A stretch of DNA of 64,000 bases, taken from JAWKWH01 sp963669415 (lineage in GTDB: Bacteria; Pseudomonadota; Alphaproteobacteria; Rhizobiales; Rhizobiaceae). Under the pieces are notes generated by a model, which did not search any database, was not told the origin of the DNA, and worked only from the letters and a program-made list of their open reading frames with translations. The number at the start of each line of letters is the position of its first letter. Positions within the stretch are counted from its first letter, which is position 1. The stretch is taken from NCBI GenBank assembly GCA_963669415.2, contig CAXXPS010000001.1, positions 620,001 to 684,000 of the forward strand. Direction: 5' to 3'. A program made the translations under genes and the position numbers. Positions 1-9,900 of this stretch are shown here, piece by piece.

Positions 1-1
1 G

Positions 2-265
2 CTGACGACAGAGCCGCCAAAGGTTGAAGCACCTCCAGCCGAAGCCGACGTCAAAATGGAAGCCAAGGTCGGCGAACCCGAAGGTGGCGATGACGCGATG
101 GCTGCGAAGATGCACACTGTCGTGCTTGGCGATAATTTTTGGACACTGGCCAGAACCTATTATGGCGCCGGCCGCATGTGGAAGAAAATCGCGGAAGCCA
201 ATCCCGACGCAAGTGCCCGCCGGCTGAAAATCGGCTCGGAACTGACGGTGCCGCCGGCGCAATAA
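2..265 (+). CDS. LysM domain protein, 3' end only
   Basis: The reading frame is open from the first bases of the window, so the start lies upstream; about 87 C-terminal codons are present. A Pro/Glu/Ala-rich linker leads into one LysM domain at the very C-terminus (HTVVLGDNFWTLARTYYG ... LKIGSELTVP), the usual peptidoglycan-binding fold of about 45 residues. In rhizobia such a terminal LysM often ends a larger envelope protein with an acidic, low-complexity middle. The N-terminal function cannot be seen. A strong hairpin terminator follows 24 bases downstream. Confidence 0.85.
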   Translation: MTTEPPKVEAPPAEADVKMEAKVGEPEGGDDAMAAKMHTVVLGDNFWTLARTYYGAGRMWKKIAEANPDASARRLKIGSELTVPPAQ

Positions 266-288
266 CGGGCATCTATCTCGTTCAACTT

Positions 289-330
289 AAACTCCGCCGT
301 CATTTCCTGGTCGGCGGAGTTTGTTTGTTT
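289..330 (+). terminator. Rho-independent terminator after the LysM gene
   Basis: An 11-bp perfect stem (289-299 with 312-322, AAACTCCGCCG paired with CGGCGGAGTTT) closes a 12-nt loop and is followed by the T-rich run GTTTGTTT. It separates the LysM gene from hemH. Confidence 0.85.
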
Positions 331-419
331 GGCGCTCATTTTTGGCCCAGTGGGCTCGAACGGTTCCAAATCAGCAATCGATGCCCTATCTGTGATTTTC
401 AGACCCGGGCTCAGTTGGA

Positions 420-1490
420 ATGCAGATGATGCAGAAGAAAAATTCGGTTTCGGACAAAGCCAAATCAATTGGCCCGCTGCCGGCGGGGCACCCGGAAATC
501 AAGCCGCCCAAAACAGGCGTTCTTCTTATCAATCTTGGGACACCGGATGGCACCGAAATAGCGCCGATGCGGCGTTACTTGCGTGAATTTCTGTCCGACA
601 AAAGGGTGATCGAATGGCCGCGGGCACTCTGGCTCCCGATTCTCCATGGCATTGTTCTCAACACGAGACCAAAGAAATCAGGCGCTGCCTATGCTTCGAT
701 CTGGAACAAGGAATTGGATGAATCGCCGCTGAGGACATTCACGCGTTCGCAGGCAGACAAGCTTGCCACATCACTGGCGGATTTCGATCATATTCAAGTC
801 AACTGGGCAATGCGCTACGGCAATCCGTCAATCGAAAGCGTCGTCAACGAGATGATGGCCGCAGGCTGCACGCGAATTGTCATGTTTCCGCTCTATCCGC
901 AGTATTCGGCGACGACAACGGCCACCGTAAACGACAAGTTTTTCGAATCGCTGATGAAAATGCGGTTTCAGCCGGCGGTGCGAACGGTGCCGCCCTACCA
1001 TGAAGAACCAGTCTACATCGAGGCACTAGCGCAATCGATCGAGATGCATTTGGCATCGATCGATTTCGAACCGGACGTCGTGATTGCGTCCTATCACGGC
1101 ATTCCGCAGAGCTATTTTCAAAAGGGCGATCCTTATCATTGCCACTGCATGAAGACCTCGCGGCTGTTGCGCGAGCGGCTTGGCTGGGACGAGAAGAAAC
1201 TGATGACCTGCTTCCAGTCGCGGTTCGGACCAGAAGAATGGCTGCAGCCCTATACCGACAAAACCGTTGAAAGGCTCGGCCGGGAAGGCGTCAAATCCAT
1301 CGCCGTGTTCAATCCCGGTTTTGTTTCTGATTGTCTGGAAACACTTGAGGAAATAGCTGGTGAAGCCGAAGAAATTTTCCACGAAGCAGGAGGCGAAAAC
1401 TTCACTCACATCCCATGTCTGAACGACAGTGAAGCGGGTATGGATGTAATCGAAACAATGGTGCGCCGGGAATTGTCGGGCTGGGTTTGA
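420..1490 (+). CDS. hemH: Ferrochelatase
   Basis: This 356-residue protein inserts ferrous iron into protoporphyrin IX, the last step of protoheme synthesis, normally at the inner membrane surface. The N-terminal GVLLINLGTPD segment, the conserved SYHGIP stretch with its metal-binding His, and the later FNPGFVSDCLETLEEI segment with the conserved active-site Glu are all visible. Length fits the proteobacterial family. Three in-frame ATGs lie at 420, 426 and 429, and no strong ribosome-binding site decides between them. The gene stands alone and ends three bases before the stop of the converging response-regulator gene. Confidence 0.95.
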   Translation: MQMMQKKNSVSDKAKSIGPLPAGHPEIKPPKTGVLLINLGTPDGTEIAPMRRYLREFLSDKRVIEWPRALWLPILHGIVLNTRPKKSGAAYASIWNKELDESPLRTFTRSQADKLATSLADFDHIQVNWAMRYGNPSIESVVNEMMAAGCTRIVMFPLYPQYSATTTATVNDKFFESLMKMRFQPAVRTVPPYHEEPVYIEALAQSIEMHLASIDFEPDVVIASYHGIPQSYFQKGDPYHCHCMKTSRLLRERLGWDEKKLMTCFQSRFGPEEWLQPYTDKTVERLGREGVKSIAVFNPGFVSDCLETLEEIAGEAEEIFHEAGGENFTHIPCLNDSEAGMDVIETMVRRELSGWV

Positions 1491-1493
1491 AAC

Positions 1494-3041
1494 TCACGAC
1501 GCCAGTTTGTCGCCGCGTGTTTCGTCTGGATCGATGCCGTATTCTTTCAGCTTGCGATAGAGCGTCGAACGTCCAATGCCCAAGCGGCGCGCGACCTCGC
1601 TCATCTGCCCGGCATAGTGGTCGATGGCGAAGCAGATCATGTCGTACTCGACATCAGAGAGCGCGCGCACATCGCCGCGTTCATCGAGCACACTCAGGCC
1701 ATCGTCACCGGCCGGCTGCGACGGGTTTTCAGCTTCATCCGTGTCGAACGTGATGACTTCCGTACCCACGGAGGTTTGAGTTCGAGCTTTTTCGGGTTCA
1801 ACAACCGGTGCGGATGACGGAGCCGACTGCGGATCCGCGGACAGGTCAATCCCTTCAACCTGTGCCCGTATTTGCGGAAATTCATCCACATTCAACGTTT
1901 CGCCCTCACACAAGACCACTGCCCGCAAAACCGCATTTTCCAATTGGCGGATGTTGCCGGGCCAGTCATAGCTCTTGAGCATGGCCAATGTATCCGTCGA
2001 AATGCCGGTTATCCGGGCTCCGGCATCACCGGCAGGATTTTGTGCCATGAAATGCTTTACCAGTGCCGGAATGTCGTCGCGGCGATCTCGCAGCGGCGGC
2101 ACGGTAATGGGAAAGACATTGAGCCTGTAGAACAGGTCCTCGCGAAATTGGCCGTCCTTGACCCATTGGATCAAGTCGCGATGGGTTGCCGAAATCAGCC
2201 GGATGTCGACTTTCTGCGAGCGTTTCGCGCCAACCGGATCGACCTCGCCGTCCTGAATCGCGCGTAGCAACTTGACCTGGACATCGAGCGGCAGGTCGCC
2301 GATTTCATCGAGGAACAGCGTGCCGCTATCCGCCTCGACGAACTTGCCAGTATGTTTCTCAGTTGCGCCGGTAAACGAGCCTTTCTCATGGCCGAACAGA
2401 ATGCTCTCGACCAGATTGGAGGGGATTGCACCACAATTGACGGTGACGAAGGGTTTTTTGCGGCGCCCCCCGCTTCCCTGAATTGCGCGGGCTACCAACT
2501 CTTTGCCAACGCCCGATTCACCTTCGATGAGAACCGGTATGTTGGTGGCAGCGGCCTTGCGGCCCAGCGAGATTACCCGCTCCATCGCCGGGCTGGTGGA
2601 AACAATATTGTCGAAGACAAGGACGCCCGAAGGCAACGGCTTGTGTTTCCTTGTTTCGCTTTCTGCCTTTTCGACGCGAAGAGCATTGGCAATTGAGGAT
2701 TTCAAACGGTCCGGAGAAACCGGCTTGACTACATAGTCGAAGGCGCCGGCGCGCATCGCGTTGATGACGGTTTCAATTGATCCTTGAGCTGTTTGTACCA
2801 GCACCGGAACGTCGATCCCGTTGCTGCGCATCTTTTCCATGACTGCCAGCCCATCCATGTCTGGCAAGCCGAGATCCAGAACGAGCACGGCAATATCGCG
2901 TCCGCGGGGTCCGTCGAACGCCTCAAAGACCTCGCTTCCCTCATTGGCCAGGAGTGTGGAGTAACCTGCCTTGGTGACGGCAGCGTCAAGCAGCCGGCAT
3001 TGGACCGGATCGTCTTCGGCGATGAGGATCAACTGTGTCAT
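1494..3041 (-). CDS. Sigma-54-dependent response regulator (NtrC family)
   Basis: The 515-residue protein has three parts. A receiver domain (about 1-120) carries the phospho-acceptor D56, T84 and K106. An AAA+ sigma-54 activation domain (about 145-380) has Walker A GESGVGKE (174-181) and Walker B LFLDEIGDL (242-250). A C-terminal Fis-type helix-turn-helix (MSEVARRLGIGRSTLYRKL) binds DNA. The sigma-54 contact loop reads GSFTGA (221-226), a small change from GAFTGA. No partner histidine kinase lies next to it, so its signal is unknown. About 60 residues before the HTH are acidic and low in complexity and probably form a linker. It is neither NtrC nor DctD by context. Confidence 0.93.
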   Translation of the reverse strand: MTQLILIAEDDPVQCRLLDAAVTKAGYSTLLANEGSEVFEAFDGPRGRDIAVLVLDLGLPDMDGLAVMEKMRSNGIDVPVLVQTAQGSIETVINAMRAGAFDYVVKPVSPDRLKSSIANALRVEKAESETRKHKPLPSGVLVFDNIVSTSPAMERVISLGRKAAATNIPVLIEGESGVGKELVARAIQGSGGRRKKPFVTVNCGAIPSNLVESILFGHEKGSFTGATEKHTGKFVEADSGTLFLDEIGDLPLDVQVKLLRAIQDGEVDPVGAKRSQKVDIRLISATHRDLIQWVKDGQFREDLFYRLNVFPITVPPLRDRRDDIPALVKHFMAQNPAGDAGARITGISTDTLAMLKSYDWPGNIRQLENAVLRAVVLCEGETLNVDEFPQIRAQVEGIDLSADPQSAPSSAPVVEPEKARTQTSVGTEVITFDTDEAENPSQPAGDDGLSVLDERGDVRALSDVEYDMICFAIDHYAGQMSEVARRLGIGRSTLYRKLKEYGIDPDETRGDKLAS

Positions 3042-3211
3042 ATTTTCAATAATCGTGAAATGGTTTGCTAAGGATGGGCGCGTTTCTGCCTTTCAGTCTG
3101 GATCATCTTGGCACAGACATCTAAAAGTCGGCTCAAGAAAGCCGGTAAACAAGTTGCTAACGCAATACATCACCGGTCGGCTGAATATTCTCCGAAGGCC
3201 GGCCAGATCAG

Positions 3212-5074
3212 ATGAAAGCAGAACAATCGATGACGTTCGTGACAAGTGAAATGGGCGTATTTGGTGTGGCTGAAAACGCTGCAAGTGATGCGCTATCCGG
3301 CTTGCCTGAGTGGAACCTTGCCGATTTGTATCCAGCCTTGGACTCTGAAGAAGTTTCCGGCGATATGAAGCGCGCCGCCGATATGGCAAACGCGTTTGAG
3401 GAGGACTGGAAAGGAAAACTCGAAGAGGGGGCCAGGAAGGGCGCTGAGGGCCGCCTCGGCGAAGCACTACAGCAATATGAGGCGATTGAGGAACTGATTG
3501 GGCGGATCGCTTCCTATGCCGGGCTTGTATATGCAGGAGACACTTCCGATCCGGTACGGGCGAAGTTCTATGGCGATGTTCAGGAGAAAATGACGGATGC
3601 CAGCGCGCATCTGTTGTTCTTTGCCCTTGAACTCAACAGCGTTGCCGATGAACTGATCGAGGCCGCTCTGGCTGCCGATCCGCTGTTCAACCACTACCGG
3701 CCCTGGGTGGAGGATCTGCGCAAGGACAAGCCGTTCCAGTTGGAAGACCGGGTGGAGCAATTGTTCCACGAAAAATCGGTCACCGGTCGTGGCGCGTGGA
3801 ACCGCTTGTTTGACGAGACAATGAGTGCGCTGCGGTTCGATATCGATGGTGAAGAACTGGCACTGGAACCAACGCTCAACAGGCTGCAGGACACCGATCC
3901 CGAGAGACGCCGCAAGGCATCTGAAGCGCTGGCAGCGACATTTGGACGAAATCTGCGAACGTTCACATTGATTACCAACACGCTAGCCAAGGACAAGGAA
4001 ATTTCCGACCGCTGGCGGGGCTTCAAGGACATCGCCGATTCTCGCCACCTGGCCAATCGGGTTGAGCGCGATGTCGTCGATGCACTGTCGAGTGCAGTAA
4101 GGGATGCCTGGCCACGCCTGTCGCACCGCTATTATGCCATGAAAGCCCGGTGGCTCGGCATGGACCAGATGAACCATTGGGATCGCAATGCGCCGCTTCC
4201 CGAAACCCCCCAGTCGATTATTTCCTGGGGAGAGGCGCGCGATACCGTGCTGTCCGCCTATCATGGGTTTGCGCCGGAAATGGCTGAGATTGCCGGCCAG
4301 TTTTTCGAAAAAAACTGGATTGACGCGCCAACCCGGCCCGGAAAAGCGCCGGGAGCGTTTGCCCATCCAACGGTTCCGTCCGCGCACCCTTATGTGCTGC
4401 TTAACTACATGGGCAAGCCGCGGGACGTCATGACGCTCGCCCATGAGCTTGGCCACGGTGTTCATCAGGTCCTTGCCGGCGGGCAGGGAGCGTTGATGGC
4501 CTCGACACCGCTGACGCTGGCCGAGACTGCGTCGGTTTTTGGCGAAATGCTGACCTTCCAATCACTGCTTTCGGCAACAAAGGACCGGCGTGAGCGCAAA
4601 GCGATGCTGGCGCAGAAAGCCGAAGACATGATCAACACGGTGGTGCGACAGATCGCGTTCTATGAATTCGAGCGGCTGGTTCATACCGAACGGCGAAAAG
4701 GCGAGTTAACAGCGGAACAGCTTGGCGATTTCTGGCTGCAGGTGCAGGCCGAAAGCCTTGGTCCTGCGATCAAGCTGGGTGAGGGCTACGAGACGTTCTG
4801 GGCCTACATTCCCCACTTCATCCATTCACCGTTCTATGTTTACGCCTATGCGTTCGGCGATTGTCTGGTGAATTCCCTGTTCGCGGTCTACCAGGATGCG
4901 GAAAAAGGGTTTCAGGACAAGTATTTCGACATGCTGCGGGCCGGTGGCACCAAGCATCATTCCGAGCTGCTGGCGCCTTTCGGTCTCGATGCATCGGACC
5001 CCTCATTCTGGCAAAAAGGCCTTTCGGTAATCGAAGCTCTGATTGATGAACTCGAGGCGACGGACGCGAACTGA
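3212..5074 (+). CDS. pepF: M3-family oligoendopeptidase (PepF type)
   Basis: A 620-residue zinc metallopeptidase of the M3 family that cuts short peptides, most likely in the cytoplasm since no signal peptide is seen. The catalytic zinc motif HELGH lies at about residues 411-415 within LAHELGHGVHQ, and the third zinc ligand is the Glu in the following ETASVFGEML segment. Length and the family-specific end (FGLDASDPSFWQKGL) fit the PepF/M3 clade. The start is uncertain: ATGs at 3212, 3230 and 3251 are in frame and none has a clear Shine-Dalgarno. The gene is transcribed alone, divergently from the sigma-54 regulator. Confidence 0.92.
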   Translation: MKAEQSMTFVTSEMGVFGVAENAASDALSGLPEWNLADLYPALDSEEVSGDMKRAADMANAFEEDWKGKLEEGARKGAEGRLGEALQQYEAIEELIGRIASYAGLVYAGDTSDPVRAKFYGDVQEKMTDASAHLLFFALELNSVADELIEAALAADPLFNHYRPWVEDLRKDKPFQLEDRVEQLFHEKSVTGRGAWNRLFDETMSALRFDIDGEELALEPTLNRLQDTDPERRRKASEALAATFGRNLRTFTLITNTLAKDKEISDRWRGFKDIADSRHLANRVERDVVDALSSAVRDAWPRLSHRYYAMKARWLGMDQMNHWDRNAPLPETPQSIISWGEARDTVLSAYHGFAPEMAEIAGQFFEKNWIDAPTRPGKAPGAFAHPTVPSAHPYVLLNYMGKPRDVMTLAHELGHGVHQVLAGGQGALMASTPLTLAETASVFGEMLTFQSLLSATKDRRERKAMLAQKAEDMINTVVRQIAFYEFERLVHTERRKGELTAEQLGDFWLQVQAESLGPAIKLGEGYETFWAYIPHFIHSPFYVYAYAFGDCLVNSLFAVYQDAEKGFQDKYFDMLRAGGTKHHSELLAPFGLDASDPSFWQKGLSVIEALIDELEATDAN

Positions 5075-5354
5075 ATTGGAATTATAGCGAAATCCGATCA
5101 AATTGAACCATTCTGCCGGAGCGGTTTCGCGACAAGGTCGAGCGTTTGTTCGATGGACATATCCGCGATACGTACGAGAACAAACGCAAAGGATTTGGCC
5201 CGAAAACGCCCGGCCCGTAAGGGTTTGCGATTGGCGGGTGCCCGAAGCCGATCCGCTCTCGAACGATGCTACGGCATCGCCCTTCGAGCGTCTCGACGCC
5301 GGATCACCACCCCAATCGGCAAACAGAATTGATTCAATATGGTCGGCTTTCGCT

Positions 5355-6404
5355 CTAGCTCGCCAGTTCGCAAAACTGGTCGACATCGTCCGTAGTCGTC
5401 GCAAAGCTTGTCACCAACCGGCACAACTCCTCATCTTCGCCGATTTCACCATCAAATGACCTCGGTTTTGGCCATTCGTGGAATTCCGCACCGGCCGCTT
5501 CCAGCTTGGAAATGGTCTGCCTGCCGATAATCGGAAACACTTCATTGGCCTCAGGTCGCCAGGCCATGCGGCAGTTGGAGGATTGTTCAAGCCCCGCAAC
5601 CAGCCGTGCCGCCATTGCATTTGAATGGGTCGCAAGTTCGATCCACAGATCGTTGGCGAAATAGGCTTCGAATTGAGAAGCAATAAACCGGCTTTTTGAA
5701 AACAGTTGTGCTGCGCGCTTGTGCAGAAATGCCGCGTCCTTCGCCAAATCCATGTTCAGAAAAATCAGCGCTTCGGCACACCAGCAGCCATTCTTCGTGC
5801 CGCCAAAGGAAATCATGTCGACGCCTGCATCAACGGTCATCTGTTTTGCCGATGCGCCGAGCGAAACCATCGCGTTGGCAAACCGGGCGCCGTCCATATG
5901 GAGCGGCAGTCCATTCTTCCGGCAGATTGCGGATACCGCTTCGATTTCGTCGATCGAATAAAGTGTGCCGATTTCCGTAGACTGGGTGATCGAAACGGCC
6001 ATGGGCTGGCCAGCATGAATGAATTCCGCAGGAAAATGGTCGATCGCCGGCTGGAGTTTGCCGATGTCCATACGACCCAGTGGGCCATCCACACCGCAAA
6101 GGCGTGCGCCGCCGGTAAAATACTCCGGTGCGCCGCACTCATCTTCAGCCATATGCGCTTCGGGATGGCAGAATACCACACCGCCCGGACGGTTGACGGC
6201 CGTCAGGGCTAGTGAATTTGCCGCGGTACCGGTTCCGACAAAGAAAACCGCCACATCGCGGTCGAACAGTTCGCAAAACTTGTCTCGTATTCGGTTATCG
6301 AGGTCGCTTGCGCCATAAGATGAGGCAAATCCACTCGCATTCGCCGTCATGTTTTCGCAGATTTTCGGATGCGCTCCGGCGCTATTGTCTGATTTAAATT
6401 TCAT
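5355..6404 (-). CDS. ltaE: Low-specificity L-threonine aldolase
   Basis: A PLP-dependent fold-type I enzyme that splits L-threonine or allo-threonine to glycine and acetaldehyde. Visible family features are the N-terminal YGASDLDNRIRDKFCELF segment, the conserved LHMDGARFANA with the PLP-contacting Asp and Arg, and SFGGTKNG carrying the Schiff-base Lys. The ATG at 6404 is preferred because GGAG sits five bases upstream; the frame stays open to 6461, which would add 19 unsupported residues. The product from 6404 is 349 residues, normal for the family. It is divergent from gltB across a 508-bp spacer. Confidence 0.9.
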   Translation of the reverse strand: MKFKSDNSAGAHPKICENMTANASGFASSYGASDLDNRIRDKFCELFDRDVAVFFVGTGTAANSLALTAVNRPGGVVFCHPEAHMAEDECGAPEYFTGGARLCGVDGPLGRMDIGKLQPAIDHFPAEFIHAGQPMAVSITQSTEIGTLYSIDEIEAVSAICRKNGLPLHMDGARFANAMVSLGASAKQMTVDAGVDMISFGGTKNGCWCAEALIFLNMDLAKDAAFLHKRAAQLFSKSRFIASQFEAYFANDLWIELATHSNAMAARLVAGLEQSSNCRMAWRPEANEVFPIIGRQTISKLEAAGAEFHEWPKPRSFDGEIGEDEELCRLVTSFATTTDDVDQFCELAS

Positions 6405-6912
6405 TGGGACTCCGCGGGAAGACTTTTTATCTGTCATCCCGAATTTGGAGCAATTGCGCAAGTGGGTGCTGTTGTGTCAGTGACGCAAAAATGCGTTGCC
6501 AACCGCGTTGATCGCCAGTGTATTGTTGGAATTGGTGAAATTCAGTAATAAAATTATACATTGACGATGGCAGTTGAACTTTTATTTCCAGATGCGGCGG
6601 AATTTCGCGTTTGGCCATCTTGTCTGGCTGGGTCAAATGTGGCATATGAATTAGGACAGCATTGCTGTCATATATGCCATCGCGCTCCGTTCTAAAACCG
6701 GGTATCATCAAACCGGAATGAGTGGCTGCGCGAATTTTGGCGCCAACAAAAAGCCGTGCGCATCGGCGTGACAAAGCGGCAATCCTGCCCGAAGTGCAAA
6801 CCGCGCATGGGCATTTCGAATTTTGTGCCACTGGCACGGGAAGATTGCGACTGGATGTGGCGCTTCCCGAACGGCGGTGACGCCGCTTGAGGCGAAGACG
6901 GAGGAACGGGTG
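6405..6912. promoter_or_regulatory. Divergent ltaE-gltB intergenic region with two inverted repeats
   Basis: No convincing gene lies in these 508 bases; the minus-strand frame at 6427-7254 runs into gltB and is an antisense shadow. Two inverted repeats stand out. ACGCA-AAAA-TGCGT lies at 6483-6496. A larger nested palindrome spans 6641-6678: outer arms GGCATAT / ATATGCC enclose inner arms GACAGCA / TGCTGTC around one base. It may be a regulator site or leader hairpin for gltB; the function is inferred from position only. Confidence 0.45.
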
Positions 6913-9900
6913 ATGAGCGAGGCGAAGAATTTTCCGGCGAACGTGGCCGACGCAGCTGTTCGCACGCCCGAACCCGGACTGCCGGAGGCGCAGGGACTTT
7001 ATGATCCGGCCAATGAACATGATGCATGTGGTGTCGGCTTCATCGCCAATATGAAGGGTGCCAAATCGCACAACATCGTCACAAACGGGTTGGCGATGCT
7101 CGAGAACCTGACGCATCGCGGTGCGGTTGGTGCAGACCCGCTGATGGGTGATGGTGCAGGCATGCTGGTCCAGATCCCGGACCGGTTTTTTCGCGAGGTC
7201 ATGGCAGAAAGTGGCGTCGAATTGCCGGAAGCCGGTCATTATGCCGTCGGACACGTCTTCATGCCGCAGGAAGCGGAACTACGCGACAATCTTGAGGCCA
7301 TCATCACCGAAGTGGTGGCCGCAGAAGGTCAATCGGTACTCGGATTCCGTGACGTTCCGGTCGAAAACGCTTCACTTTCCAAGGCGCCGGAGATCGCTGC
7401 TTCGGAACCTGTTCACCGCCAAGTCTTCATCGGCCGCGGTGAGGCTATCGAGAACGACGATGATTTCGAGCGCAGGCTCTACATCCTGCGCAAGGTCATA
7501 TCCAACCGGGTTCACAATGAAACGGAAGGCCGCGACAACGGGTTCTATATCGTATCGCTGTCATCGCGCACGATTGTGTACAAGGGCATGTTCCTCGCCT
7601 ACCAGTTGGAAAAATACTACCAGGATCTGTCCGATCCGCGGTTTGAGAGCGCGTTGGCATTGGTTCACCAGCGTTTTTCAACCAACACCTTTCCATCCTG
7701 GAAACTGGCGCACCCCTATCGAATGGTCGCGCATAATGGCGAGATCAACACACTGCGGGGTAACGTCAACTGGATGGCTGCGCGCCAGGCGTCGGTCGAC
7801 TCCGAGTTGTTCGGCAACGATATCTCGAAACTTTGGCCGATTTCCTATGAAGGCCAATCGGATACGGCGTGTTTCGATAATGCGCTCGAATTCCTTTGGC
7901 AGGGTGGATATTCGCTGGCCCATGCGATGATGATGCTGATTCCGGAAGCCTGGGCTGGCAACCGGCTGATGGATAACAACCGCAAGGCTTTTTACGAGTA
8001 TCATGCCTCGTTGATGGAGCCGTGGGACGGGCCGGCAGCTGTCGTGTTTACCGATGGCAGGCAGATTGGTGCGACGCTGGACCGCAACGGGTTGCGCCCG
8101 GCCCGCTACATTGTCACCGATGATGATTGCGTCATTGCGGCGTCGGAAGCCGGCGTCATTCCGGTTGACGAAGCAAACATCACCGCCAAATGGCGTTTGC
8201 AGCCGGGCCGCATGCTGCTGATCGACCTTGAAGAAGGCCGGATCATCTCGGACGAGGAAATCAAGGAGCAGATTTCGACCCAGCATCCCTACAAGGAGTG
8301 GCTGACCCGGACCCAGCTGATACTTGAGGATCTCGGCCCAGTTGAGCCGCGGGCGCTCAGGCGCGATGTCAGCCTGCTCGACCGCCAGCAGGCATTTGGC
8401 TACACCCAGGAAGATACCAAAATTTTGATGTCGCCCATGGCAACGACAGGCCAGGAATCACTTGGCTCAATGGGTACCGACACGCCGATTTCGGCAATGT
8501 CGGACAAGTCGAAGCTGCTCTACACCTACTTCAAGCAAAACTTTGCCCAGGTCACCAATCCACCGATCGATCCGATCCGCGAAGAACTGGTGATGAGTCT
8601 GGTATCGTTTATCGGACCACGGCCGAACATATTCGATCTCGTCGGTAATTCACGCCGCAAGCGCTTGGAGGTTCGCCAACCTATATTGACCAATGGAGAT
8701 CTGGAGAAAATCCGCTCAATCGGTCACACCGAGGACCGGTTCGATACCAAAACGATCGATATCACCTACGCATCCGCCGAAGGCGCTGCGGGACTGCCGG
8801 GCGCGGTGGCCCGTCTGTGCGAGAGAGCCGAAGCGGCTGTCGCCGGCGGCTACAACATCATCATCCTGTCGGACCGGCAGGTGGGGCCGGACCGGGTGGC
8901 AATTCCGGCATTGCTGGCAACAGCTGCAGTTCATCACCACCTGATCCGCAAAGGGTTGCGCACAGCGGTCGGTCTTGTGGTCGAATCCGGCGAACCGCGG
9001 GAAGTGCACCATTTCGCCTGTCTTGCGGGTTTTGGCGCCGAAGCGATCAATCCCTATCTCGCTTTCGATACGCTGCTCGACATGCATGCCAACAAGGCAT
9101 TTCCACCCGAGGTCGATGCCGGCGAGGTCGTGGAACGCTATATCAAGTCGATCGGCAAGGGCATCCTGAAAGTGATGTCCAAGATGGGCATTTCGACATA
9201 CCAGTCCTATTGCGGTGCGCAGATTTTCGATGCGGTCGGATTGAGGAGCGATTTCGTCAAGGAGTTCTTCTTCGGAACGGCTACGACCATCGAAGGTGTA
9301 GGGCTCGAAGAGGTTTCCGAAGAAACCTTCCGCCGCCATCGGTTAGCCTTCAGCGACGATCCGGTACTGAGAAACGCGCTGGAAGTCGGCGGTGAATATC
9401 TCTACCGCATTCGCGGTGAAAGCCATGTGTGGTCGCCGGATGCGGTGGCTTCGCTGCAACACGCGGTTCGCACGGATTCGTGGAAAACTTACAAGGAGTT
9501 TTCCGACCAGATAGACCATGACGCGGCAAGCGCACAGACGATCCGCGGCCTGTTCCATATCCAACAGGCAGAGGAAAACGGCCGCAAGCCGGTCGAATTG
9601 AGCGATGTGGAGCCCGCTGCAGAAATCGTCAAACGCTTTTCGACCGGCGCCATGTCCTTCGGTTCAATCAGCCGCGAAGCGCATACGACGCTGGCGATCG
9701 CCATGAACCGGATCGGCGGCAAATCAAATACCGGCGAAGGTGGCGAAGAACCCGACCGTTACATGCCGCTGCTCGACGGTTCATCCAATCCTGAGCGTTC
9801 GTCGATCAAACAGGTGGCGTCCGGCCGTTTCGGTGTCACGACAGAGTATCTGGTCAATTCCGACATGATACAGATCAAGGTGGCGCAGGGCGCGAAACCC

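Noticed and set aside
6427..7254. 275-residue minus-strand frame across the gltB start
   Set aside because: Antisense to gltB and its leader; the product has no domain and shadow-like composition.
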